Positions 1-5,872 of a stretch of DNA of 7,285 nucleotides are shown in pieces (the first letter of the stretch is position 1; each line of letters opens with the position of its first letter). The notes under the pieces are model-generated. The model saw nothing but the letters and a program-made list of their open reading frames with translations, did no database searches and was not told the origin of the DNA. Source of the stretch: Nostoc sp. CHAB 5715 (GTDB lineage Bacteria; Cyanobacteriota; Cyanobacteriia; Cyanobacteriales; Nostocaceae); contig NZ_JAIVFR010000312.1 of the NCBI RefSeq assembly GCF_020829685.1, positions 1 to 7,285 of the forward strand, written 5' to 3'. Position numbers and translations under genes: made by a program.

Positions 1-1094
1 TAGAAATCAATCCCAGGTTTGCCGGAGCATATTACAATCGGGGTCTGGTTCTTGCTCATCTCAAAGAATATCACCGAGCAATTGAGGATTTTAACCAAGC
101 ATTAAAGTTCAATCCTGATGATGTGCAAGCCTATTCTGAGCGGGGCCTTGTTCGTAGTACTCTTGGAGATTATGAGGGTGCGATCGCAGATTATGACCAA
201 GCGTTACAAGAAAATCCGACTCTAGCTTTAGTATACGGCTTTCGGGCGAACGCTCGTCGCCGACTGGGAAATTATCAAGGTGCAATTGAAGATAGTAATC
301 GCCTATTACAACTCAATCCTAGTTTAGCTGAAGGATATTGCGATCGCGCGGCGGCTCGTCGCTCTTTAGGAGATCATAAAGGAGCAATTAAAGATTATGA
401 TCGAGCATTACAAATTAATGATAACTTAGCCGCAGCTTATTACGGTCGCGGGATTGCCCGTGAAGCCCTGCAAGATTTACAGGGAGCAATTGATGATAAC
501 ACCCAAGCAATAGAGCTTGTTCCTGAATTTTCTCAAGCTTACTGCAATCGAGGAAATGCTCGTCGTCTTTTGGGGGATGAACAAGGAGCGATCGCAGATT
601 ATAATCAAGCCTTAGAAATTAATCCTGAATTAATTGAAGCATATTACAACCGAGGTTCTACCCATTATGCTTTAGAAGAATATGAAAGTGCGATCGTAGA
701 TTACACCCAAGCATTGCAAATAAATCCCCAATCTGCTGCATTTTACAGCGATCGCGCTAATGCCCGCTATGCCCTAGAAGATTATCAAGGGGCAATAGAA
801 GATTATAGTCGAGCAATTGCGATCGACCCCAGCTTTGCCGAAGACTGGTACAATCGGGGTCGTAGCCGTTCTCTATTGGGAGACTTACAAGGAGCGCTTA
901 CAGACTTGAACCTCGCTTTAGAGCGTCAGCCTCATTGGGCTTCAGCTTACATCCTTCGGGCAGATGTCTACCGAAATCTAGGTTATTCTCAAAGAGCAAT
1001 TGCGGATTTCCAGAAATCCGCAGACTTGTATTATCAAGAAGGAAATATTCAGTATTACCAACAAATTATTGAGCTAATTGGACAGCTTCAATAA
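1..1094 (+). CDS. TPR-repeat protein, 5' end outside window
   Basis: The reading frame is open from the first bases of the window, so the GTG at 123 is an internal codon and not the start. About 363 residues are visible and the N-terminus is missing. They form ten consecutive 34-residue tetratricopeptide repeats, each following the pattern W/Y-x2-R-G/A..LGDYqGAI.DY.qAL.inP. Repeats 1 to 9 are regular. The tenth (about 30 residues from the ASAYILRAD stretch) runs into a short C-terminal cap ending in LIGQLQ. TPR arrays form a superhelical protein-protein interaction surface, so the partner cannot be deduced. No signal peptide, membrane segment or catalytic domain is visible in this part; any such domain would lie upstream. 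Four HIP1 octamers fall inside the gene, so it looks native to the host. The stop is TAA at 1092-1094. The TPR identification is very secure; the cellular role is unknown. Confidence 0.95.
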   Translation, partial: EINPRFAGAYYNRGLVLAHLKEYHRAIEDFNQALKFNPDDVQAYSERGLVRSTLGDYEGAIADYDQALQENPTLALVYGFRANARRRLGNYQGAIEDSNRLLQLNPSLAEGYCDRAAARRSLGDHKGAIKDYDRALQINDNLAAAYYGRGIAREALQDLQGAIDDNTQAIELVPEFSQAYCNRGNARRLLGDEQGAIADYNQALEINPELIEAYYNRGSTHYALEEYESAIVDYTQALQINPQSAAFYSDRANARYALEDYQGAIEDYSRAIAIDPSFAEDWYNRGRSRSLLGDLQGALTDLNLALERQPHWASAYILRADVYRNLGYSQRAIADFQKSADLYYQEGNIQYYQQIIELIGQLQ

Positions 1095-1122
1095 AAGAAC
1101 CCCACCCCCAACCCCTAAGAGC

Positions 1123-1210
1123 CTGCGGTGGTCACTGAGCCTTGGGAGAGCGTAGCCGTTGGCGCAGCCTCTCGTAGAGAAGGGCGCAGCCGAAGTGCGG
1201 GCTACGCCTA
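1123..1210. repeat. Composite dispersed palindromic repeat
   Basis: This gene-free stretch after the TPR gene is GC-rich and full of small palindromes. GCGTAGCC (1150-1157) is inverted as GGCTACGC (1200-1207). GGCGCAGCC occurs directly repeated at 1161-1169 and 1183-1191. TCTC-GTA-GAGA (1170-1180) is a small hairpin. This vocabulary is typical of dispersed intergenic repeats in Nostoc-type genomes. The halves GGTGGTCACTGAGC (1127-1140) and CGAAGTGCGG (1191-1200) look like one repeat split by another, which is inference from memory of such repeats. No protein is supported here. Confidence 0.6.
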
Positions 1211-1223
1211 CGCAGTTTTTTTT
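1196..1223 (+). terminator. Possible weak terminator after the TPR gene
   Basis: TGCG (1196-1199) can pair with CGCA (1211-1214), and a run of eight T follows at 1216-1223. The stem is short with an 11-base loop, and it overlaps the dispersed repeat, so the T-run may be coincidental. It lies about 100 bases past the TPR stop codon. Confidence 0.25.
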
Positions 1224-1258
1224 CGTCCTTGCCTGAATATAACTTGAGTGGCTTGAAC

Positions 1259-1270
1259 AGGACTTACGCA
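1259..1270. repeat. IS terminal repeat AGGACTTACGCA
   Basis: The 12-mer AGGACTTACGCA lies 28 bases beyond the stop codon of the minus-strand transposase fragment, where the end of its insertion sequence is expected. It is followed inward by ACTGTCACAG, similar to the sequence inside the copy at 5870 (CTGTACAAA). The base before it is C, where the other three copies carry T. It is read here as one end of a decayed IS; the opposite end cannot be assigned with certainty. Confidence 0.7.
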
Positions 1271-1298
1271 ACTGTCACAGGCGATCGCGTCGAAAGAG

Positions 1299-1529
1299 CT
1301 AGACCAGAAACATGGGAAGGACGGGACGTTTCAATTGTTGAATGAGATAATTTGAGAGTAATCCGTACTTTAATTGATAAATAGTAAGACAAGTTTTATA
1401 CGCTAAGTCTTTAAGCCTAAGCCAGAGCAACATGCAAGCGCCAACATGATTTCTCTGGATACGAGCTTTGCGACACTGACAAGATTCAATGCCAGTTAAT
1501 TGTTTTAAAACTCTTTTGAAACTCTTCAA
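1299..1529 (-). pseudogene. IS transposase, C-terminal remnant
   Basis: About 75 residues in the minus-strand frame resemble the C-terminal end of a DDE-type transposase common in Nostoc genomes. The recognisable core is QLTGIESCQCRKARIQRNH, followed by a hydrophobic W/L-rich segment and LLSNYLIQQLK near the end. The catalytic part is absent, and the only upstream initiator is a TTG at 1529 preceded by an in-frame stop, so this is not a functional gene. The natural C-terminus is kept (TAG at 1299-1301) and sits just inside the terminal repeat at 1259-1270. The upstream side is fused to the truncated HAD gene. The assignment to a particular IS family is uncertain; the transposase call rests on recognition of the C-terminal motif. 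Confidence 0.7.
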
Positions 1530-1771
1530 TTTTCAAACCGTCGTTTTTGAAATGCCTTAAATTCTCTAGGTGAAGGAACGCGACCAAGTTGACTTTGACA
1601 AACTTCTTTTAAAATACAAGCATCTGTTACATGACTGTATGATGTCCAATCACTTGAGACTTCTGAAAAGCCGAATACTTTATGCAATGCCTGTAAATAT
1701 GATTCATCGTCCAGGCTATTTGACTCAGTAAGAGTGCCGTCAATGTCAAACATCACCAATTTCATTTTCAT
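1526..1771 (-). pseudogene. HAD-superfamily phosphatase, N-terminal fragment
   Basis: The fragment starts at an ATG (1771-1769) with a second Met two codons later. It encodes MKLVMFDIDGTL, the HAD motif I with nucleophile Asp9 and general acid Asp11. The next 65 residues look like the cap region of a phosphoglycolate-phosphatase-like HAD enzyme of about 200-230 residues. The frame stops after about 80 residues (TGA at 1526-1528), exactly where the transposase remnant begins, so HAD motifs II to IV (Ser/Thr, Lys and acidic pair) are missing and the product cannot be active. It begins seven bases after the GNAT stop codon, so the two were probably one transcription unit. Substrate unknown. Confidence 0.8.
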
Positions 1772-1778
1772 CTTCAGG

Positions 1779-2282
1779 CTAATTCAAGCAATTCTTCTCA
1801 TACTCTTGCTGCAACATAGACATAATAATTAAGGAATCATACCTGCCTTCTACTTTCAAACATTCACGGAGTATCCCTTCTACCACAAAACCTGCTGTTT
1901 TATAGACAGCTTGGGCACGGTTGTTATGTAATTTAACATCCAGCCATAACCGATGAGCATTGTAAGTCTCAAATGCTAACTGTTTAACCATTTCAACTGT
2001 TGCTTTGCCATAACCTCTTCCTTTTTCAGTGATGACAATTCGACGAAATTCAATGCTTTGATTGGGATCAAGCAACCCCGCCAAAATGACGTAACCAATT
2101 CTTGTTCCGTTTTTAACAATCAGATGAGCAATGTCAGGGTTTACCATAGCTTGGAAATGTTTTTCGCGTGACCAAGGAATTACATACTGGCTATTTTCAT
2201 CATCGGTTTCAGCACTCAGAATGTAGTCAAGGTCAGCTTCCTCAGTGTTGCACAGGCGTAATTTTAATTTACCTACCCTCAT
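1779..2282 (-). CDS. GNAT-family N-acetyltransferase (RimJ/RimL-like)
   Basis: This 167-residue protein has the size and layout of a complete single-domain GNAT enzyme, which moves an acetyl group from acetyl-CoA to an amine of a protein or small molecule. The acetyl-CoA pyrophosphate-binding motif A appears as EKGRGYGKA at residues 86-94, after the beta-4 strand IEFRRIVI. The RimJ/RimL-type segment NNRAQAVYKTAGF lies at 120-132. The final strand, GRYDSLIIMSML, is the usual C-terminal beta-7 region. The ATG at 2282 is forced: an in-frame TAG lies six codons upstream (2298-2300). AGGAG at 2295-2299 is a possible ribosome site with a rather long 12-base spacer. The start overlaps the tail of the MFS fragment by 14 bases. 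The protein is cytoplasmic; its substrate cannot be deduced. Confidence 0.88.
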   Translation of the reverse strand: MRVGKLKLRLCNTEEADLDYILSAETDDENSQYVIPWSREKHFQAMVNPDIAHLIVKNGTRIGYVILAGLLDPNQSIEFRRIVITEKGRGYGKATVEMVKQLAFETYNAHRLWLDVKLHNNRAQAVYKTAGFVVEGILRECLKVEGRYDSLIIMSMLQQEYEKNCLN

Positions 2283-2511
2283 ACTCGTGTAATGCTCCTA
2301 ACTTGGCAATACCCGGCCAGATGGCAGCTACAGCAATTACGACTGCAATCGTGCCAATTCCACCACTAACTACAGAGATGACTGGGCCAAATAAAGCAGC
2401 CGTCAAGCCTGATTCAAAGCCACCTAACTCGTTAGAGGCACTAATAAATACACTATTGATCGCCGCAACCCGACCGCGTAAATTATCTGGAGTTCTAATT
2501 TGCACTAAGTA
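2269..2511 (-). pseudogene. MFS transporter, C-terminal fragment
   Basis: Roughly the last 80 residues of a major facilitator superfamily exporter (a 12-helix permease of about 400-430 residues) remain. The conserved entry is VQIRTPDNLRGRVAAINS, the loop typical of EntS-like/MFS_3 drug or siderophore exporters, followed by SASNELGGFESGL. A hydrophobic stretch then spans two possible helices, and a short polar tail ends in YEGR. The only candidate start is an internal GTG at 2505. Upstream of about 2512 the frame continues open, but into lysine-rich sequence unlike an MFS helix, so a junction lies near 2512-2520. The stop overlaps the GNAT start, so the transporter and the GNAT-HAD pair were probably neighbours in one operon before the break. 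Confidence 0.8.
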
Positions 2512-2569
2512 CTTGTTTTTCTTACTTAGTTGTGGAATGATGCTTTTATAAATACTATAACTTGATTGA

Positions 2570-2749
2570 TTTACCGTAGTATCTAAGAGATATCAAGAAC
2601 AAATCCCTCATAAAATCTTCCGCTATGAGGGTGCAGGGCATGGCTTTTTCTGCAACCATCGCGCTAGCTACAATCCCGAAGCCGCCGCCGACGCTTGGCA
2701 ACAAGTCTTAGAACTATTCCAAAAAAACCTCCAACTGCAAACAGCCTAA
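2570..2749 (+). pseudogene. Dienelactone hydrolase, C-terminal remnant
   Basis: A plus-strand frame without a plausible start reads IPHKIFRYEGAGHGFFCN, then RASYNPEAAADAWQQVLELF, and ends TAA at 2747-2749. This matches the C-terminal end of the dienelactone hydrolase family (alpha/beta hydrolase, about 240-250 residues). The GHGF motif carries the catalytic His of the Cys/Asp/His triad. The nucleophile and Asp regions are absent; the frame meets a TGA at 2567-2569, and recognisable similarity begins around 2582. It lies tail-out from the MFS fragment, with a junction of some 60-70 bases of unassignable AT-rich sequence (2512-2581) between them. The fragment is clearly dead; the family call is good because the motif and spacing are characteristic. 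Confidence 0.8.
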
Positions 2750-2790
2750 ACCTTAATGAAACCTCCGCGCCCCTGGAGCGTTTAAAATTT

Positions 2791-2807
2791 CACTCAGCAC
2801 CCAGCAC
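2791..2807. repeat. Short heptamer repeat CACTCAG/CACCCAG
   Basis: Two and a half heptamers, CACTCAG-CACCCAG-CAC, sit just downstream of the minus-strand nitroreductase gene. Phased heptamer repeats of this sort (STRR) are a known intergenic trait of heterocystous cyanobacteria. The rest of 2750-2811 holds no gene that I can see. Confidence 0.55.
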
Positions 2808-2811
2808 TTTT

Positions 2812-3633
2812 CTAACGCAACTCAAAACCCAAATTTTTCAAAGCTTCCCGCAAGCGATCGCGTCCCGATAGAGATTCAGCAAACGCTATTCGTTTAGCTG
2901 AGTGTTCCGACCAATCACCGACAACATTCATCTGTTGGGAATTGTAGAATGTTTTCATGATTTGGTTATAAAGCGCAATTTCCTGGTCTTGTTTTTCTAA
3001 TTGATAAGTCTCCCGATGCAATACTGCTGCTTGGGGTAAACGCGGTTTCACTTCCACATTTACGGATGAATCTGCATAACCAACACACAATCCAAAAACG
3101 GCAACGACATGAGGCGGTAAATTTAAAACCTCTGCCACTGCTTCTGGACGGTTCCGCAACGCACCAATATAAACTGTTCCCAAACCCAAAGATTCTGCTG
3201 CGACAACAGTATTTTGCGCTGCTAATGCTGCATCTATAGCCGCCATCAGAAACATTTCCAGATAATCTAAACCTTCATGGGGTAATCCTTGATTTTCTGC
3301 GACGTATGTTAATCTCGCCAAATCTGCTAACCACACCAGAAATAAAGGACACTGGCGAATATGCGCTTGGTTATTCGCCAACTGCGATAACTTCTCCTTA
3401 CGTTTTGTATCTTGAACAGCAACTATACTCCACGTCTGGAGATTTGAGGAAGTCGATGCAGATTGTGCTGCTGCTACTAAGGTTTCGAGAGTGTTTGATG
3501 GTAGGGGATCACTCAGGTAAGCGCGGATTGAACGGTGGGACAGCAAATTAGATATTGTCTCATTCCAAGGAATATCTGCATTAAATGCATCTACACCATA
3601 ACGACGATTGAGTAACTCAGTTGGATTGGTCAT
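2812..3633 (-). CDS. NfsA-like NADPH-dependent nitroreductase/flavin oxidoreductase
   Basis: This complete 273-residue protein belongs to the nitroreductase superfamily (NfsA/FRP branch, usually 240-275 residues). These are FMN-binding homodimers that use NADPH to reduce nitro compounds, quinones or free flavin. The FMN phosphate-binding HRSIRAY lies at residues 33-39. AAQSASTSSNLQTWS at 55-69 is the conserved dimer/FMN segment, and GLGTVYIGALRN at 150-161 is the second FMN-contact motif. GLCVGY (181-186) and KPRLP (196-200) precede an NfsA-type C-terminal arm containing GDWSEH and ending in LKNLGFELR. The ATG at 3633-3631 directly abuts a heptamer repeat and has no Shine-Dalgarno sequence, common in cyanobacteria. 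It lies 66 bases downstream of the ssuA-like gene on the same strand, so co-transcription is possible. A role supplying reduced flavin for desulfonation is attractive but inferred. Confidence 0.9.
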   Translation of the reverse strand: MTNPTELLNRRYGVDAFNADIPWNETISNLLSHRSIRAYLSDPLPSNTLETLVAAAQSASTSSNLQTWSIVAVQDTKRKEKLSQLANNQAHIRQCPLFLVWLADLARLTYVAENQGLPHEGLDYLEMFLMAAIDAALAAQNTVVAAESLGLGTVYIGALRNRPEAVAEVLNLPPHVVAVFGLCVGYADSSVNVEVKPRLPQAAVLHRETYQLEKQDQEIALYNQIMKTFYNSQQMNVVGDWSEHSAKRIAFAESLSGRDRLREALKNLGFELR

Positions 3634-3704
3634 AATTACGAATTACGAATTACGTTAGCGCAGCAAGGCGTAGCCCCAGAGCGAATTATGAATTACGAAT
3701 TATT
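3634..3704. repeat. Phased AATTACG heptamers split by a 29-bp insert
   Basis: Three exact heptamers AATTACG (3634-3654) are followed by 29 foreign bases starting TTAGCG and ending GAGCG (3655-3683). Then come three more heptamers in register, AATTATG, AATTACG and AATTATT (3684-3704). The last overlaps the ssuA stop codon. The array fills the whole space between the ssuA-like gene and the nitroreductase gene. Heptamer STRR arrays interrupted by very small dispersed repeats are known in Nostoc-type genomes; the insert here fits that description. Confidence 0.8.
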
Positions 3705-4803
3705 TAATTTTGGGTGAAAAAGCAGCGTATTGCTCAGGTGTAAGCATCGCTTCTTTGACATTAATTTGTTTGGGAATCAATTTCAGTTCATAGAACTTAT
3801 CAGCAACTTGCTGCTGGAGAGTAATTAGGTCTTGAGTAACTGGTGTGATGCCAAACTTTTTTCTGTTAGTACTTTTTTGCATTGTTTCCAAATCAATGCC
3901 CAATATAGGAGAGAGAGTTACAGCAACTTCATTGCGATTTTGCTCAGACCATTCTTCAAGATTTTGAATTTCTTCAAGGATTGCCTTAATAATTTCTGGT
4001 TGCTGGTTAGCAAAATTTTTACTAGCAAGGTAATATCCACCCTGTTTATTAATTCCTGTGCCATCAATTAACACACGAGAATCGGCAGATTTTTCTGCTG
4101 CTGCATAAAAGGGGTCCCAAATTGCCCAAGCATCAATACTACCCTTGACAAAAGCTGCACGAGCATCGGCTGGTGGTAAATATATGGGTTGAATATCGCT
4201 ATATTTCAGTCCATTTTTTTCTAAAATTTGCACTAGCATATAATGGGCGCTAGAGCCTTTTTGAAAAGCAATCTTTTTCCCTTTGAGTTCGTTGACTGTT
4301 TTGATGGCAGAATTTTTGCGAACAAGAATTGCTGAACTAGCTGGACTTGGGGCAATTCCGGCGATATATGTGATTGCGGCACCGGCTGCTTGGGCAAAAA
4401 TTGGTGGTGACTCTCCAGTATGTCCTAAGTCAATACTGCCAACATTCATGGCTTCTAAAAGCTGTGGCCCAGCCGGAAATTCAATCCATTTAACAGATGT
4501 ACCTTCAGGTTGTAATCGCTTTTCTAAAAGCCCTTTACTTTTTAGGAGAATTGCTGATTTTTGATAGCCAAATCTGACTACTGATGCTTTAGTTGGAGTG
4601 GAATTATTAACAGATACAGCAGTAGTATTAGTTGGATTATTTACTGTACAAGCAGCAAATAGCAAGCTGACACATAAGCCAATAATAAATGCCCCAGTAA
4701 ATTTTATAGGGACAATAGATAATAATTGCCTTTGATTGGCAAATCTGAAAATAACCCATTTTTGCCAATAGATTATTATGCGCCGAAATAAAATTTTCAA
4801 CAT
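3700..4803 (-). CDS. ssuA: SsuA-like ABC transporter substrate-binding lipoprotein (sulfonate/taurine type)
   Basis: This complete 367-residue protein has the periplasmic binding fold of the aliphatic sulfonate/taurine family (SsuA/TauA/NrtA-like, usually 310-340 residues). The lipobox LFAAC places the lipidated Cys at residue 52, after the hydrophobic stretch GAFIIGLCVSLLF. A Thr/Asn/Ser-rich linker follows. VRFGYQK (76-82), FPAGPQLLEAM (109-119), VGSIDLGHTGESPP (121-134), KGKKIAFQKGSSAHYML (174-190) and GSIDAWAIWDPF (221-232) are the hallmark segments of alkanesulfonate-binding proteins. The 35-residue basic, aromatic N-terminal extension before the signal helix is unusual. The ATG is nevertheless supported by AGAGGT eight bases upstream, and no alternative start codon occurs nearer the lipobox. 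No SsuB or SsuC gene lies in the window, so the protein either serves a transporter encoded elsewhere or is an orphan. True ligand unproven; nitrate, bicarbonate or thiamine-precursor relatives are less likely. Confidence 0.88.
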   Translation of the reverse strand: MLKILFRRIIIYWQKWVIFRFANQRQLLSIVPIKFTGAFIIGLCVSLLFAACTVNNPTNTTAVSVNNSTPTKASVVRFGYQKSAILLKSKGLLEKRLQPEGTSVKWIEFPAGPQLLEAMNVGSIDLGHTGESPPIFAQAAGAAITYIAGIAPSPASSAILVRKNSAIKTVNELKGKKIAFQKGSSAHYMLVQILEKNGLKYSDIQPIYLPPADARAAFVKGSIDAWAIWDPFYAAAEKSADSRVLIDGTGINKQGGYYLASKNFANQQPEIIKAILEEIQNLEEWSEQNRNEVAVTLSPILGIDLETMQKSTNRKKFGITPVTQDLITLQQQVADKFYELKLIPKQINVKEAMLTPEQYAAFSPKIK

Positions 4804-4811
4804 TAAATTTT

Positions 4812-4817
4812 ACCTCT
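4812..4817 (-). promoter_or_regulatory. Ribosome binding site of the ssuA-like gene
   Basis: AGAGGT on the minus strand ends eight bases before the ATG at 4803. It supports the long N-terminal form of the binding protein, because no other initiation codon occurs in frame before the lipobox except the adjacent second codon TTG. Confidence 0.6.
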
Positions 4818-5251
4818 TTTTTCGGGTGAAATACTAAGCTAATTGACAGTATTTTTAGAACAAGTAATGATGATAAGTCAGCTAAATTTATATTTTACCA
4901 CAATTTACGGTAAGTCGGTCGAATTAGAGTATTATCTTCTTTATGAAATGGTAGCATCCACAAAAACTTTAGTAAATGGATATTTACTGTTAGAATTTAA
5001 ATCTAAAATTTTAGTTGTTTTTCTTAGAAAAATCTAGTATAATGCATGTTTTTAGATTCTCATCACAGTAAATCAGCAAAATTGAAGTATCTTACTAAAA
5101 TTGCTATAGTTTTGAGTTTTTTTGTTCGATTTTCTCAAGTGAGATTTTTGTCGCTCGGTAAGTTTTTACTATATACTTACAATTTGGTTTCATTAGTTTT
5201 AACTTTTATCGAACCGCCAAGACGCCAAGAACGCCAAGAATTCGTAGAGCG
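4818..5251. other. AT-rich intergenic region upstream of ssuA-like gene
   Basis: About 430 bases with no recognisable gene; the short open frames here are AT-rich and match nothing I know. It should hold the ssuA promoter. A spaced palindrome, TTACC-N9-GGTAA (4895-4913), could be an operator about 90-110 bases before the ATG. On the plus strand, TTGTTT (5015-5020) and TATAAT (5038-5043) with a 17-base spacer look like a sigma-70 promoter, but any random AT-rich stretch can give this. The right end carries CGCCAAGA repeats and a mobile-element end. Confidence 0.5.
5215..5239. repeat. Three CGCCAAGA direct repeats
   Basis: CGCCAAGA occurs at 5215-5222, 5223-5230 and 5232-5239, the last two separated by one A. 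Such CGCCAAGA(A) runs are frequent intergenic repeats in Nostoc-like genomes. The peptide read through them is not believable as a protein. Confidence 0.75.
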
Positions 5252-5264
5252 TGCGTAAGTCCTA
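5252..5264. repeat. Mobile-element end TGCGTAAGTCCTA
   Basis: This is the exact inverted complement of the end at 5870-5882 and, apart from the last base, of the one at 1259-1270. It directly precedes the first recognisable codons of the truncated hydroxyacid dehydrogenase, so it marks the break in that gene. A matching left end immediately upstream is not visible; the nearest in the right orientation is at 1259. Confidence 0.7.
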
Positions 5265-5582
5265 TCCAATTCAAAAGGCATGATTGATGCTGAAGTACTG
5301 CATCTGATGCGTAAGAGTGCTTATTTAATTAATATCGCTTGTGGTGCAATTGTAGATGAATTTGCACTAGTCAAAGCATTAGAGGATGGTGAAATTGCGG
5401 GGGCTGCTTTAGACACAGTGTTCACAGAACCACTACCAGCAGAAAGTCCATTGTGGTCATTACCCAACGTTTTTATTACACCCCACTGTTCTGGTAATTC
5501 TCCCAGAGTTAAGGAGCGATCGCTTGCTTTATTCCTAGATAATTTAAACCGCTATCGCCAAGGTAAACCTATTGCTTATTGA
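5265..5582 (+). pseudogene. D-2-hydroxyacid dehydrogenase, C-terminal fragment
   Basis: About 105 residues of a family normally 310-330 long remain, covering the second half of the NAD-binding domain and the C-terminal return to the catalytic domain. Visible are GMIDAEVLHLMRKSAYLIN, then IACGAIVDEFALVKALEDG, then GAALDTVFTEPLP, and PNVFITPHCSGNSP with the catalytic His in ITPH. The acid partner Glu is in the TEPLP segment. The family's substrate-binding Arg in N-x-x-R-G is Cys here (IACG), a second sign of decay. The Rossmann GxGxxG and the N-terminal catalytic half are missing. The frame is stopped by the TAA inside the element end at 5256-5258. The ATG at 5280 is probably just the Met of GMIDA and not a real start. 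The stop TGA is at 5580-5582. Confidence 0.88.
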
Positions 5583-5625
5583 CAAATGGTATTTGACCTT
5601 AACCTCTCACGAATGTCCATACTTT

Positions 5626-5702
5626 AATTACGAATTACGAATTACCTTAGCGAGTCTTGTCTAGGACACGCTGTTCGCGTTCGAGCGTCATTACGAATTA
5701 TT
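5626..5702. repeat. Phased AATTACG heptamers split by a 43-bp insert
   Basis: AATTACG, AATTACG and AATTACC (5626-5646) are followed by 43 bases beginning TTAGCG and containing GAGCGTC near the end (5647-5689), with a TGTC-TAG-GACA hairpin (5658-5668). The array then resumes as ATTACG and AATTATT (5690-5702). The layout, the TTAGCG junction and the closing AATTATT match the array at 3634-3704, with a different, longer insert. It separates the two broken genes and ends two bases before the acyl-CoA dehydrogenase ATG. Confidence 0.75.
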
Positions 5703-5704
5703 CA

Positions 5705-5872
5705 ATGTCACAATCACCTATTTTAGAAGCTAATACAGCAGCATCTTCTATTGATTTGTTTGAGATTGTCGAGTCGCTGGCGGCTGATTTTGCCACTCGT
5801 GCAGCCATCCACGATCGCGACAGTTCTTTCCCTTTTGAGAACTTTCAGGCTCTCCACCAAGCACAACTGTAG
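5705..5872 (+). pseudogene. Acyl-CoA dehydrogenase family, N-terminal fragment
   Basis: From the ATG at 5705, 55 residues read like the N-terminal helical start of an acyl-CoA dehydrogenase or related flavin monooxygenase (families of about 380-400 residues). The recognisable part is SLAADFATRAAIHDRDSSF, followed by PFENFQALHQAQL. The next expected segment, a conserved LALTIP..GG region, is gone. The frame instead ends in TAG at 5870-5872, and that TAG is the first three bases of the mobile-element end. No further piece of the gene appears to the right of the element. Members of this family include sulfur-acquisition enzymes of the SfnC/DszC kind, which would suit an ssu neighbourhood, but 55 residues cannot decide this. 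The family call is moderately secure. Confidence 0.7.

Noticed and set aside
123..1094. TPR gene starting at the GTG at 123
   Set aside because: The frame continues upstream to the window edge with another TPR unit, so the GTG is internal.
1074..1271. Minus-strand 65-residue open frame
   Set aside because: It lies across palindromic repeats and an IS end, and the translated peptide is Ser/Arg/Cys-rich with no family resemblance.
2168..2551. Plus-strand 127-residue open frame
   Set aside because: It is antisense to the GNAT and MFS sequences, which have clear family motifs on the minus strand.
3306..3551. Plus-strand open frame inside the nitroreductase gene
   Set aside because: Antisense shadow of a well-supported gene.
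3832..4564. Two plus-strand open frames inside the ssuA-like gene
   Set aside because: Antisense shadows; the minus-strand frame shows the lipobox and binding-protein motifs.
4843..5258. Two plus-strand open frames in the AT-rich region (64 and 70 residues)
   Set aside because: Composition is that of random AT-rich DNA, no motif is recognisable, and the second ends by translating CGCCAAGA repeats and an element end.
5626..5702. CRISPR-like repeat-spacer structure in the AATTACG arrays
   Set aside because: Seven-base repeats with a single insert do not have the length or regular spacing of CRISPR repeats.
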